A DNA stretch of 64,000 bases from Streptomyces sp. RKND-216 (lineage in GTDB: Bacteria; Actinomycetota; Actinomycetes; Streptomycetales; Streptomycetaceae): assembly GCF_004795255.1 (NCBI RefSeq), contig NZ_SSBQ01000002.1:1-64000 (forward strand), written 5' to 3'. The notes below the pieces were generated by a model, which was not told the origin of the DNA, made no database searches, and was given only the letters and a program-made list of their open reading frames with translations. Position numbers and translations under genes: made by a program. Numbering within the stretch: the first letter of the stretch is position 1; each line of letters begins with the position of its first letter. Below are positions 6,867-14,935 of the stretch, in pieces.

Positions 6867-8138
6867 ATGGGCAAGGCGGACGTGGGGCCCTCCCTGGAGG
6901 CCGTCTTCCGGGAGGAGCGCGGGCGGCTGCTCGCCTCCCTCGTCCGCCGCTTCGGCGACCTCGACCTGGCCGAGGAGGTCACCTCCGAAGCCGTCGAGGC
7001 CGCCCTCACGCACTGGCCGGCCCAGGGTGTGCCGGCCCGCCCCGGGGCCTGGCTGCTGACCACGGCGCGGCGCCGGGCGGTGGACCGGCTGCGGCGGGAC
7101 CAGGTGTACGCCGCCCGCCTCGCCGTCCTTCAGGCGGAGGCAGACCGCGCGTCCGCGAACGCGACCGCGAACGGCACGGACGGCGAAGGCGGCCTGCCGG
7201 ACGAGCGCCTGCAGCTCTTCTTCACCTGCGCACACCCCGCCCTCGCCGCCGAAGACCGTGTCGCGCTGACCCTGCGCTGCCTGGCCGGGCTCACCACGCC
7301 CGAGGTGGCGCGGGCATTCCTGACGCCCACGGCCACCACCGCCCAGCGGATCGTGCGCGCCAAGCGGAAGATCCGCGAGGCTCGCATCCCGTTCCGGGTG
7401 CCGGAGCCCGAAGAGCTGCCGGAGCGGCTGCCGGGGGTGCTGCAGGTCCTCTACTCCACCTTCACCGAGGGGTACGCGGCCAGTTCCGGCCCGCGTTTGC
7501 AGCGGCTCGACCTCGCCGAGGAGGCCATCCGGCTGGCCCGGATACTGCACCAGCTGCTCCCCGCCCAGCGGGAGGCCGCCGGGCTGCTCGCACTGATGCT
7601 GCTGGTCCACGCCCGCCGCGAGGCCCGTACCGGCCCGGACGGCGCACTCGTGCTGCTCGACGAACAGGACCGCGCCCGCTGGGACGGGGCGATGATCGAG
7701 GAGGGCCGCGGCCTCGTCGTCACCGCGCTGCGCGGCGGCCCACCCGGCCCGTACGGTGTGCAGGCGGCCATCGCCGCCCTGCACGACGAGGCCGCCGACC
7801 TCGCGTCCACCGACTGGCCACAGATCGTCGCGCTCTACAACGTCCTACTGGCACTCGACCCCTCGCCGGTCGTCGCGCTGAACCGGGCGGGCGCGGTGGC
7901 GATGAGGGACGGCCCGGAGGCGGGCCTGGCGCTGCTGGAGGAGCTGGCCGACGAACACCGGCTGCGCCGGCACCACCCCTACCCGGCCGCCCGGGGCGAC
8001 CTGCTGCAACGCCTGGGACGCCGCCCGGAAGCCGCCACGGCCTACCGAGAGGCCCTCACCCTGGCCGGCACCGAACCCGAGCGCGCCCACCTGCGGCACC
8101 GGATCCGGGCGGTGGAGACGCCGCCCGAAGCGGGCTGA
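6867..8138 (+). CDS. ECF sigma factor, ECF42-type with C-terminal TPR-like extension
   Basis: 423 residues, ATG at 6867. Sigma region 2 covers about residues 10-85 (FGDLDLAEEVTSEAVEAAL, RPGAWLLTTARRRAVDRLRR), and region 4 about 120-170 (LQLFFTCAHPALAAEDRVAL, then LTTPEVARAFL). The rest is a long helical extension (LYSTFTEGYAAS, LARILHQLLPAQREAAGLLA, VVALNRAGAVAM). This layout defines ECF42, which lacks a classical anti-sigma factor and is thought to be regulated through its extension and the DGPF partner. The gene is intact and sits at the edge of the accessory zone. Confidence 0.9.
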   Translation: MGKADVGPSLEAVFREERGRLLASLVRRFGDLDLAEEVTSEAVEAALTHWPAQGVPARPGAWLLTTARRRAVDRLRRDQVYAARLAVLQAEADRASANATANGTDGEGGLPDERLQLFFTCAHPALAAEDRVALTLRCLAGLTTPEVARAFLTPTATTAQRIVRAKRKIREARIPFRVPEPEELPERLPGVLQVLYSTFTEGYAASSGPRLQRLDLAEEAIRLARILHQLLPAQREAAGLLALMLLVHARREARTGPDGALVLLDEQDRARWDGAMIEEGRGLVVTALRGGPPGPYGVQAAIAALHDEAADLASTDWPQIVALYNVLLALDPSPVVALNRAGAVAMRDGPEAGLALLEELADEHRLRRHHPYPAARGDLLQRLGRRPEAATAYREALTLAGTEPERAHLRHRIRAVETPPEAG

Positions 8139-8321
8139 CAGCCGCAGTGCGGACACCGAATGTCGTGGCTCCTAGGCTGCGGAACTGAGCCATCGAACAC
8201 CTCCACCAACGGCACAAGAGCCTGTCCGTCGCGGCCAACCCGCTCCCCACCCGAGCAACGGCCACTGCGAAAACGCCCAGGGCCTACGAGTCCTGACACC
8301 CCGGCAGACGTCGCTGCCGCG

Positions 8322-9485
8322 TCAGTCGCCCGTACGGGTCCGGACTCCCCCACCGTCCAGCGGGACGCCCTGGTCGGCCGACACGACGCCTCGTGGCCGG
8401 GAAGGGAGCTTCGCGGCCGGAATCGCAGGATGCCGTTGCGGGGACACCGCCGAGCGCGGGCTGCGCAGCGACGCCTCCGGCCCCTGCCGTTGCCGCAGGC
8501 GGCCGGCGAGGTGCGCCAGGGCGTGCCAGCGGCGTTCGCTCACCAGCACCATCTCCGTGGCGATCATCGCCAGGGAGAAGAACGGCAGCCCCATCAGGAC
8601 CGCGATGCCGCCGTGCAGCCCGATCCCGCCGAGAACTGCGAGTCCTCTGGTCGTGCGGTTCAGCAGAAGGAAGGGGAAGGCGATCTGGAAGAACACCGTT
8701 CCATAGGTGAGAGCGGTGATCAGCGAGGCGTGCGTGTAGAGGAGCTCGGACAGCCCCGGCCATGGTGAGAATTCGGCGACCCTGAGCGTGTAGTACAGCG
8801 CGGTGCCGTTCTGCCACATGGACCCCTGCACCTTGAACATGGCGGAGGCGAGGTAGACGTAACAGATCTGAACGATGACGGCCACGATCGCAGTGTTGTG
8901 CAGCACGGTGCACGCTCGCCAGAGGGAGCCGTCGGTCGGGGCGCTGGTACCCGCCCGTCCCTGCAGCCGGCGGCGGCGAGCGTCCAGCGACCACACGGCG
9001 GAGCAGTCGGCCAGCAGCAGATAGACCAGAACCAGGCGGAGGACGTTGTCACCGCCGTCCACCACAAGCGGGTTGCGTTCGTGCCAGGACACCACCAGAA
9101 CGAACAGCACCGGGGTGACCAGTCGGGTCCGCCACCCGAGGGCGAAAAGGAGAGCGGCAGCCACGGTGGCGGCGAGCAGCAGGGTGCTCCACCATGCGCT
9201 GTCTGACAGCGTGAAGAGTGTCACGGCCCCAGCGTCGGTGAGGTACCGCTGCATCAGCTCGGGGGTGAAGGGGGATTGGGTGCCCCAGATCCGCTGCCAT
9301 TCGTTGAGGCTGCTGAGGAGGATGCCGAGGATGGCGAGTCCGTAGCCGACGCGGAGCGCGGCCAGGCCGTGCGTGGCCCAGCGGCGCCCGGTGGCCGAAT
9401 CGTAGAGGGCACCGGTCTGTGCGCGCAGCCGTGCCGCGGCACGCGTCATCTCTTCGCGCAGGGCCTCGCGAGCCGCCGCGCTCAT
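8322..9485 (-). CDS. HTTM-domain membrane protein (SdpB-like)
   Basis: 387 residues; ATG at 9485 overlaps the TGA of the upstream DUF5819 gene (ATGA), so translation is coupled. It has several membrane segments, e.g. LAALRVGYGLAILGILLSSL near the N-terminus, LVTPVLFVLVVSW, NVLRLVLVYLLLADCSAVW and GIGLHGGIAVLMGLPFFSLA. The HTTM family includes vitamin-K carboxylase relatives and SdpB, which works with SdpA to mature the Bacillus SdpC peptide. The pairing with DUF5819 and a secreted precursor suggests the same role here (inference). A polar tail of about 80 residues follows the membrane core. A 33-bp stretch (8592-8624) recurs exactly at 14897-14929. Confidence 0.85.
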   Translation of the reverse strand: MSAAAREALREEMTRAAARLRAQTGALYDSATGRRWATHGLAALRVGYGLAILGILLSSLNEWQRIWGTQSPFTPELMQRYLTDAGAVTLFTLSDSAWWSTLLLAATVAAALLFALGWRTRLVTPVLFVLVVSWHERNPLVVDGGDNVLRLVLVYLLLADCSAVWSLDARRRRLQGRAGTSAPTDGSLWRACTVLHNTAIVAVIVQICYVYLASAMFKVQGSMWQNGTALYYTLRVAEFSPWPGLSELLYTHASLITALTYGTVFFQIAFPFLLLNRTTRGLAVLGGIGLHGGIAVLMGLPFFSLAMIATEMVLVSERRWHALAHLAGRLRQRQGPEASLRSPRSAVSPQRHPAIPAAKLPSRPRGVVSADQGVPLDGGGVRTRTGD

Positions 9486-10225
9486 GCGCTCCTCACTTCC
9501 TCGGCGTCCCACCAGGGCAGGGTGCGGTAGGCGACTTCGCCCATCCCGGGGTCGTCCCGCTGGGAGAAGCGCGGGAACGTGTGCTCGACGACGCGTAGTT
9601 GTACGGCCTCGATGTGGATCGGTGTGCCGTAGCGGCGCTGGAGGCCGTCGAGGGCGAGGCTGCCGAGCTGGTCGACCGTGCGGTCGTAGAACCGTGCCAG
9701 TACGGGCGGGGTGTCCGGGCCGATGCGGACGTCTGCCTCGGCCGGGGGGTTCGGGGCCTCTTGGTCCTTGCGGCCGGTGACCGGGGCTCTGGTCTCCTGT
9801 GTCTTGGGGCCCGCCCCGGTCTTGGTGAGCTGCCGGACGGCCTCGTCATACATCTGCAGTGCACCGCTCACCTGACGGGCCGCGCGGCTGGGAGCGGCAT
9901 GGCCTTCGACCATGTCGAGTTCCGGCGAGGTGAGGTCGAGGTAGGGCGTGATGGTGGTGCCGTCCGGTGTGCGGATCTCTGCCCGTGCGAGGACCCCGCG
10001 GTCGGTGTTGACCGGCTCGGGTGCGAACAGGTGCCAGTTCTGCAGGAAGTAGGGCTGCACGTATCCATCGATGAGGTTCTGGTACCGGTGGGACACCGGA
10101 TTGGCCGGGGCGACATGCAGGAAACTCAGCGTGAAGTGGACCAGCAGGGCGCCCACGGCGGTCACAGCCAGGGCGGCGACGGCTCGTTCCCCTCGTCTGC
10201 CCGCGGTGCGGGGACGGGCACTCAT
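9482..10225 (-). CDS. DUF5819 protein (SdpA-like)
   Basis: 247 residues, ATG at 10225 with GAGGAG about 8 bases upstream. One N-terminal membrane anchor (ALAVTAVGALLVHFTLSFLH) is followed by the family hallmark YFLQNWHLFAPEPVNTDRG and an extracytoplasmic domain rich in charged residues. The NW-LFAP motif is shared with SdpA-type proteins, which partner HTTM proteins. It overlaps the HTTM gene by 4 bp and lies 128 bp below the secreted precursor gene, with a hairpin in between. Role inferred: processing or export factor for the precursor peptide. Confidence 0.85.
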   Translation of the reverse strand: MSARPRTAGRRGERAVAALAVTAVGALLVHFTLSFLHVAPANPVSHRYQNLIDGYVQPYFLQNWHLFAPEPVNTDRGVLARAEIRTPDGTTITPYLDLTSPELDMVEGHAAPSRAARQVSGALQMYDEAVRQLTKTGAGPKTQETRAPVTGRKDQEAPNPPAEADVRIGPDTPPVLARFYDRTVDQLGSLALDGLQRRYGTPIHIEAVQLRVVEHTFPRFSQRDDPGMGEVAYRTLPWWDAEEVRSA

Positions 10226-10292
10226 ACGGTTGTTCTCCTCTCGAAGGGTGGCGCCTCAGGGACCGAGGCGGGAAGAGCCGGGTGCGGAGCCC

Positions 10293-10332
10293 CCCGGGAC
10301 AGGCTGCGCTCGGGCGCACACCCTGCCCCGGG
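10293..10332 (-). terminator. hairpin between precursor and DUF5819 genes (possible attenuator)
   Basis: In the minus-strand transcript, 10332-10322 can pair with 10303-10293 over 11 bp with a single G-U wobble and an 18-base loop. It lies 22 bp after the precursor stop and about 70 bp before the DUF5819 start. Such partial terminators let a peptide precursor be made in excess over its processing genes. Confidence 0.5.
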
Positions 10333-10353
10333 AGCCGACATGGCCCTGTACCG

Positions 10354-10860
10354 TCAGTCGAAGAGCGTCTCGCCCGCGGTGTCCTCGGCCTGCGGCGTGG
10401 AGACCCCGGCGATGGCGCCCCGAGCGGCGTCCACGGCCCCAGCGCCGAGTGCGCCTGCCGCTCCTCCGACCGCCGCCGACGCCATGTCCCTGCCCCAGGC
10501 GTTCGGGCCCGCGGGGGCATCGAAGGCCCGCTCGTCGACGAGCTCGGCGTCGGTGGGCGTGGAGACTCCGGCGATCGCACCGCGAGCGGCGTCCACGGCC
10601 CCAGCGGCGACTCCGCCCGCGAAACCGGCCGCCGCGGCCTTGCCCATGTCGCTGGCCCAGGCGTTCGGGGCTTCGCCCGGGGCCAGGCCGGCGCCGTCGC
10701 CGGCTGCCGCCGCCGCGAAGGCCTGGCTCGCCGGGCGGGCGTCGGCGGGCGCGGCGGCACCCTTCGCATCGGCTGCCGCGGTCATGCCCAGAGGCCCGGT
10801 GATCAGGCCCAGCGAGCAGGCAACCACCGTGGTGGCCGTCCACAGTCTCTTGTTCCGCAT
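10354..10860 (-). CDS. secreted Ala/Gly-rich protein of two 50-residue modules; candidate peptide-toxin precursor
   Basis: 168 residues, ATG at 10860 with GAAGGAG 8 bases upstream. A signal peptide (MRNKRLWTATTVVACSLGLI... cut near AAADA, residue ~32) is followed by an Ala-rich linker and two modules, residues 65-114 and 119-168. Each starts PNAW-xx-DM, has a small-residue hydrophobic core ending GAVDAARGAIAGVSTP, and closes with an acidic tail ending FD. The 17-residue GAVDAARG... block is identical in both. No cysteine occurs in the mature part, unlike SdpC. As first gene before DUF5819 and HTTM genes it is the natural substrate. I know no characterised homologue; membrane-active peptide function is inference. 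Confidence 0.7.
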   Translation of the reverse strand: MRNKRLWTATTVVACSLGLITGPLGMTAAADAKGAAAPADARPASQAFAAAAAGDGAGLAPGEAPNAWASDMGKAAAAGFAGGVAAGAVDAARGAIAGVSTPTDAELVDERAFDAPAGPNAWGRDMASAAVGGAAGALGAGAVDAARGAIAGVSTPQAEDTAGETLFD

Positions 10861-11265
10861 GGGAACTCCTTCTGGGTGGGGAACACGGATGACGCAGGCG
10901 GTCGTGACGCGTCCGGACACGCCGTGGGCCGCCCGCAGCCCACCACACTCCCGATCACCCGGCCCGACGAGAAGAGCGCACCGGCGGCCACAAGCGGCCA
11001 TTGCCGGATCCGGACACAGGCGCGGCGCCCGGTTCGGCGTGCGGCGGGCACCGCCCGCTCCCGGCCCCGGCAGTTCCCTCAGCCGGCGGCACATGGGGTG
11101 CGTTGCCGTCTTGTACAACCGGCAGCCCACTGTGACACTGCGGGTGCGGAACTGGTCACTGACGGTGCCGCACGAGATGTTCCTCGGCGGGGGCCGGGAG
11201 CCGTTCTTCGAGAACGGCGGTTCCAAACAAGTCGCTTGTCGATTCTGGTTACCCCGGAGGACACC
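10861..11265. promoter_or_regulatory. divergent promoter region, precursor operon / regulator
   Basis: 405 bp between the two divergent start codons. It holds GCCGTTCT-TCG-AGAACGGC (11200-11218, perfect 8-bp arms), ACAAG-TCG-CTTGT (11227-11239) and the palindrome TTGTACAA (11111-11118). The first two lie within 70 bp of the regulator ATG and are candidate regulator sites or leader hairpins. No confident -35/-10 pair was found for either direction. Confidence 0.45.
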
Positions 11266-12378
11266 ATGCTGGACAGATTGGGTATCGGTGCGCTGGCGGA
11301 ATCCGTCTACCGCACCGCCCTCGCCCATCCCGACCGCACCGCTGCACAGATCGGTACCCTGCTCGGTCTCGGGGAGGCCGAGCTGAAGAACGCTTTACGC
11401 ACACTGGCCGGGGCCGGTCTCCTCGTGCGGCCGACCGGCGAGGATCTGTCGGAGCCCCCGGACCTCCGCCCGCCCCAGGACGCGGTGCTCACTCTGCTAC
11501 GCGAGGAAGAAGGCCGCCTGAAGCAGCGGCAGCATGTGCTGAGGCAAGCTCAGGACGCCCTGGAAGACCTGGTTCACGACTACGCATCCGCGCGCAGCCA
11601 CCAGGTCGAAGCGGGTGTCGAGCTACTCCCGGATGCCACGGTGGCCACAGCGACGCTGTACCGACTCGCCCGTAGCGTCCGCCGCACGGTCCAGTCGATA
11701 CTCCCCGACGACGGGTCGACCAGCGACGAACCGTCCTCGGGATTCCACCTGGACCGTGACGCCCTCGAACGGGTACCGGTGATCCGCACGCTGTGTTCAC
11801 AGACTGCTCTCGAGGCCACGCACCTACGCCACCCGTGCGCGTCACTGACCGAGGCCCGGGCACAGGTGCGGACCGCTCCCGCCCTGCCGACGCGGCTCCT
11901 GATCCTCGACGAGCGGACGGCGGTGATACCGGCCGGCCCCCACCCGTCGAACGGCGCCTACCTGATAAACGGGACGGCGCTCGTGGCGCCGGCGGCCGCC
12001 CTGTTCGAGACCATCTGGTCCACCGCCCGAATCCGCCGACCAGAACCAGACGAACCACACAAAAGAGCCCTGTCGCCCCAGGAAGCGAGCACATCCGACA
12101 CCGCCGCGCATCCCCCCTCACCCCTGCCACCACAGGTACTGGACACCCTGATCCTCTTGGCCCGAGGACACAAAGACGCATCGATCGCACGCCGCACACG
12201 CGTATCCACACGCAGCGTCCGTCGCCGCATCACCCAGGCCATGAACCTCCTGCACGCCGACAGCCGCTGCGAACTCATCGCAACCGCCGCACACCAAGGC
12301 TGGCTCCCACCCCCCGCAGCACGGCCAAACGACAGCGGTGACCTGCCTCATGCCCTGGGTTCCAGATGCGGTGGCTGA
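11266..12378 (+). CDS. transcriptional regulator with TrmB-like and LuxR-like HTH domains
   Basis: 370 residues, ATG at 11266 with CGGAGG 5 bases upstream. The N-terminus (residues ~1-70, GALAESVYRTALAHPDRTAA, LLGLGEAELKNALRTLAGAG) is a TrmB/winged-helix-like domain. The middle has a coiled stretch around residues 80-120. The C-terminus carries a LuxR-type helix-turn-helix (VLDTLILLARGHKDASIARR, then VSTRSVRRRITQAMNLL). Such two-ended regulators often control peptide or specialised-metabolite loci in Streptomyces. Divergence from the precursor operon makes it the likely controller. Confidence 0.85.
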   Translation: MLDRLGIGALAESVYRTALAHPDRTAAQIGTLLGLGEAELKNALRTLAGAGLLVRPTGEDLSEPPDLRPPQDAVLTLLREEEGRLKQRQHVLRQAQDALEDLVHDYASARSHQVEAGVELLPDATVATATLYRLARSVRRTVQSILPDDGSTSDEPSSGFHLDRDALERVPVIRTLCSQTALEATHLRHPCASLTEARAQVRTAPALPTRLLILDERTAVIPAGPHPSNGAYLINGTALVAPAAALFETIWSTARIRRPEPDEPHKRALSPQEASTSDTAAHPPSPLPPQVLDTLILLARGHKDASIARRTRVSTRSVRRRITQAMNLLHADSRCELIATAAHQGWLPPPAARPNDSGDLPHALGSRCGG

Positions 12379-12436
12379 CTGGCGGCCCTTCACGAAAGGC
12401 CGGCAGTCGTGCCTCGTCCTACGCCGTCATCTGCTT

Positions 12437-12690
12437 CGCGGCCCTGCAACGGGACCGTCGGTCTCCGGGCCCGGCATGACTGCTGCCCCCTGTCGCTCGA
12501 ATGAGCTCGAAGGACCTGGGGTTGGTGTCACCGGGCCCGGGGGGTACCGCAGGAGACGCCGATGAGAGGACCGGCCGTCGCCTGACCTGGTGCAACACCA
12601 GGTCCTCCGCGGGCGACAGGTCTGCATGACGTGGATGCGCGCGCGGCCCCGAAGCCCGAGGCCGGCATGCCATCGACGACGTGTGGGGGC
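12437..12690 (+). mobile_element. IS110 left-end remnant without recombinase (copy B)
   Basis: 254 bp matching the non-coding left end of the complete IS110 at 15041: CGCGG-CCTGCAA start, CTCCGGGCCCGGCATGACTG block, GGTGTCACCGGGCCC, GATGAGAGG, CAGGTCTGCAT and GTGGATGCGCG. Homology ends before any recombinase codon. It contains a perfect 9-bp stem GACCTGGTG-CAA-CACCAGGTC (12584-12604). It is a decayed left end or a recombinase-less derivative that could be mobilised in trans; the right end is not seen. Confidence 0.75.
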
Positions 12691-12796
12691 GCGCCGCCCC
12701 TATCGCCACCCTCCGCACCACCCTTCCGCACCGCGCTGCCGCTCGTCGGCCGCGGCGGCGCCATCGGCGCGGTGGATGGCGTGCCGGTGGAACGCG

Positions 12797-13074
12797 ATGC
12801 CGGGCGTAGCGGACCACGGCGCGGCCAAGGCTGCCCTGTCCCAGTGGCTCTCCGCGGTACGGGCCGAGGAACGCCGGCGCAGGGTGCAGGTACTGGACGA
12901 CCGGCCGCCGCATCTGGATACCGGCCTCGCGTGGCTGTTGGCGGCACTCCGCCGGCGGTCCCCGAAACCACGCACGCCAAGAGCGCGGCGACGGCCCCGG
13001 TTGATGCGCCGGCTGAAGGAGCAGAGGCCCCCCGCCCTGAGCCGGACGGGGCCTTGACGACCGCGGCTCACTGA
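12797..13074 (+). pseudogene. short-chain dehydrogenase C-terminal fragment, frameshifted
   Basis: The frame reads MPGVADHGAAKAALSQWLSA and VLDDRPPHLDTGLA, then shifts frame to GGTPPAVPETTHAK and stops at TGA 13072-13074. This is the distal part of an SDR, where Y-A-KAAL carries the catalytic Tyr and Lys; here the Tyr position is His (ADHGAAK). The Rossmann nucleotide-binding half is absent. Confidence 0.6.
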
Positions 13075-13117
13075 CCTGCCTCCGCTACGGAGACGGGCGA
13101 GCGCGGAGGAGCCGCCC

Positions 13118-13825
13118 TCAGCCCTTCGCGCGCGGACCGGCGGGGGTGGCGGTGACCAGGAGGAGTTGCTGGTACCCACCGTCTTCGGGCTGGAAGGGGC
13201 CGGTGCAGGTGATCAGCGTCAGGACGGGTGGCCCGGTGGTGCGGAAGACGCGGTCGGAGAGGGCGGTCTTGTTCACCGTGCGGCGCGCGGTGATGCGGTA
13301 GCGGGTATGGGTGCCGTCGTCTTGGCGGACGAGCAGCGGGTCGCCGCGTCGGACGGTGGCCAGGGCGGCCAGCGCCCCCAGCTCGCCGGACCGGGAGTCC
13401 ACGTGCCCGACCAGGACCGCGGAACCGTGGCGGGAGCCCGGGCGGGCGCCGGGGCGGTACCAGCCGACGTCGTCGGCGTCGCCCGGAACGGCGAGGTCGC
13501 CTGCGGAGGTGACGCCGACCGGCACCACGTCCGCCCGTACATGCTGGTTGGGAAGCCGCAACCGCACCGGCACGCCCGGTCGTCTGCTGCCGGACGCCGC
13601 AGCGCCGCCGTGGCGACCGTCATGGCCGGCCGTAGGGGCGCGGCCGAAGTCGGACGGAGCCTGTTGCGGCGCCGCCGCAAGGACCAGCGTGGTGGCCGAG
13701 GTGAGCAGGGCGGCCACCAGTACCGCCCACCAGCCCACCGCGCGCACGGGTGGGCGCGGTCGGCCGGTGGTGCCGGGACTCTCCGGTCCCGGCACCACCG
13801 GATCCGCCTCGCAGGGCTGGTTCAC
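13118..13825 (-). CDS. class E/F-type sortase
   Basis: 235 residues. GTG at 13825 overlaps the TGA of the upstream DUF4397 gene (GTGA). One N-terminal membrane anchor (VGWWAVLVAALLTSATTLVL) precedes the sortase fold: catalytic His in AVLVGHVDS and Cys in LTLITCTGPF, with the DDVGWYRPGARPG strand typical of class E/F. The conserved basic residue usually found two strands later is not obvious in GGYQQLLLVTA. Sortases join secreted proteins to the wall or pili. Tight coupling to the DUF4397 gene suggests a dedicated substrate or surface partner. Confidence 0.88.
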   Translation of the reverse strand: MNQPCEADPVVPGPESPGTTGRPRPPVRAVGWWAVLVAALLTSATTLVLAAAPQQAPSDFGRAPTAGHDGRHGGAAASGSRRPGVPVRLRLPNQHVRADVVPVGVTSAGDLAVPGDADDVGWYRPGARPGSRHGSAVLVGHVDSRSGELGALAALATVRRGDPLLVRQDDGTHTRYRITARRTVNKTALSDRVFRTTGPPVLTLITCTGPFQPEDGGYQQLLLVTATPAGPRAKG

Positions 13826-14643
13826 CGCCTGCGGTGGGCCAGTCGGACGCCGGCGATCAGGGCTACGAGGCCCGCGCCCGCCGCAGCGGCGTACAGCGCG
13901 GCGTCGTCGTTCGCGACGGCCGCCCCCGCGCCGCCCGCGGACGGCGCGCCCGGCGTCTTCGAGCCGGTGGTGAGCGTCTGCACCTTGAGCGCGAGGTTGT
14001 CGTCCTCGGCGCTGCCCCAGGCGTAGACGATGGTCGAAGCTCCGTCGGCGAGGTCGAGCTTCGCCGGGCCGATCACCACCTCCCCGGTGCCGGCGAGCGT
14101 CACGTCGGCGTTGACCGTGCCCGCGGGTACCTCGCCAGTGGCCTCGCCGGGGTTCTTCAGGTCCTTGAAGACGGCCTGGCCGTCGGCCCGTACATCGACG
14201 GCCGGAGCGGCGGCGACGTGGCGCACGGTGAGCCGCGACTTGCCGTCGGGCACGGTGGAGACGTCGTTGACGTAGGCGTTCAGGGCCGGCTGGCCGCCCT
14301 CGCTGAGGTTCGCCGTCACCGAGGCGTTCGCCCCGCCCGGCACATCGATCTGCTTCTCCACGACGGGATCGCCGGAGGAGGGCGAGGTGCCCACCGCGAA
14401 CACCTCGATGTCGTAGGACCCGGCCGGCAGCGTCAGCGGGTCGGTCAGTGTGCCGGGCTGGAAGTCCGACAGCAGCTCCTTGCCGTCGGCGTACACATCC
14501 ACCGGCGTGCCGGGGATGCCATGGAAGACGGTGACCGTCGCCGCGCCCTCCGCCGGGGCGGCCGGGGCCACGGGCGCGAGAGCGAGAGCGAGTACTCCGG
14601 ATGCGGCGAGCGTGCACGCGGCACGCACGATACGACTGCTCAT
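13822..14643 (-). CDS. secreted DUF4397 surface protein
   Basis: 273 residues from ATG at 14643, preferred over an ATG at 14661 because GGAAGGG lies upstream. A signal peptide (MSSRIVRAACTLAASGVLAL...) is followed by two DUF4397 beta-repeats, each with a VD-YADG/VDVRADG strand (FHGIPGTPVDVYADGKELL and VRHVAAAPAVDVRADGQAVF). The C-terminus has a Gly/Pro spacer, a hydrophobic segment ALYAAAAGAGLVALIAGVRL and a basic end AHRRR, the layout of a sortase substrate but without a clear LPxTG-like motif (TGSKTPGAP precedes the spacer). It is the first gene of a two-gene operon with the sortase. Confidence 0.85.
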   Translation of the reverse strand: MSSRIVRAACTLAASGVLALALAPVAPAAPAEGAATVTVFHGIPGTPVDVYADGKELLSDFQPGTLTDPLTLPAGSYDIEVFAVGTSPSSGDPVVEKQIDVPGGANASVTANLSEGGQPALNAYVNDVSTVPDGKSRLTVRHVAAAPAVDVRADGQAVFKDLKNPGEATGEVPAGTVNADVTLAGTGEVVIGPAKLDLADGASTIVYAWGSAEDDNLALKVQTLTTGSKTPGAPSAGGAGAAVANDDAALYAAAAGAGLVALIAGVRLAHRRR

Positions 14644-14896
14644 ATGACGTCCCTTCCTCACAGCCCTTCCGGCCTACCCAACCGGCTGGCAGTACGGCCA
14701 GCCTGCCGAGCCACCGGGGTCGACTGCTCCGGTCGTGAGCGGCTCACCGATCACGATCGAAGCAGCCCCGCCGGCACACAACCGGAAACGGCAGCAAACC
14801 CGCGCCCGGAGCAGAGAAAGGCCAGACACGGGCTCGGGAAAGGAACCGCGAAGCAGCGCCCCCCATTCAGGTGAACACCAAGAGCAAAACAGAACT

Positions 14897-14929
14897 ATCG
14901 GGCTGCACGGCGGCATCGCGGTCCTGATG
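14897..14929. repeat. 33-bp exact copy of an internal HTTM-gene segment
   Basis: These 33 bp are identical, in inverted orientation, to 8592-8624 inside the SdpB-like HTTM gene, and in one frame still read NRT-IGLHGGIAVLM. The copy is embedded in non-coding DNA upstream of the fadD remnant, and the surrounding 14644-14896 shows no other gene. Confidence 0.85.
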
Positions 14930-14935
14930 CAGCCC

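Noticed and set aside
8139..8321. open frames after the ECF42 gene
   Set aside because: Short, without ribosome sites or recognisable domains.
12590..12790. open frame across the IS110 left-end remnant
   Set aside because: The sequence is non-coding in the complete element; only the SDR-like part after about 12797 shows protein homology.
13118..14617. 499-residue open frame combining sortase and upstream sequence
   Set aside because: Only the part after the GTG at 13825 encodes the sortase; upstream it is out of frame with the DUF4397 gene.
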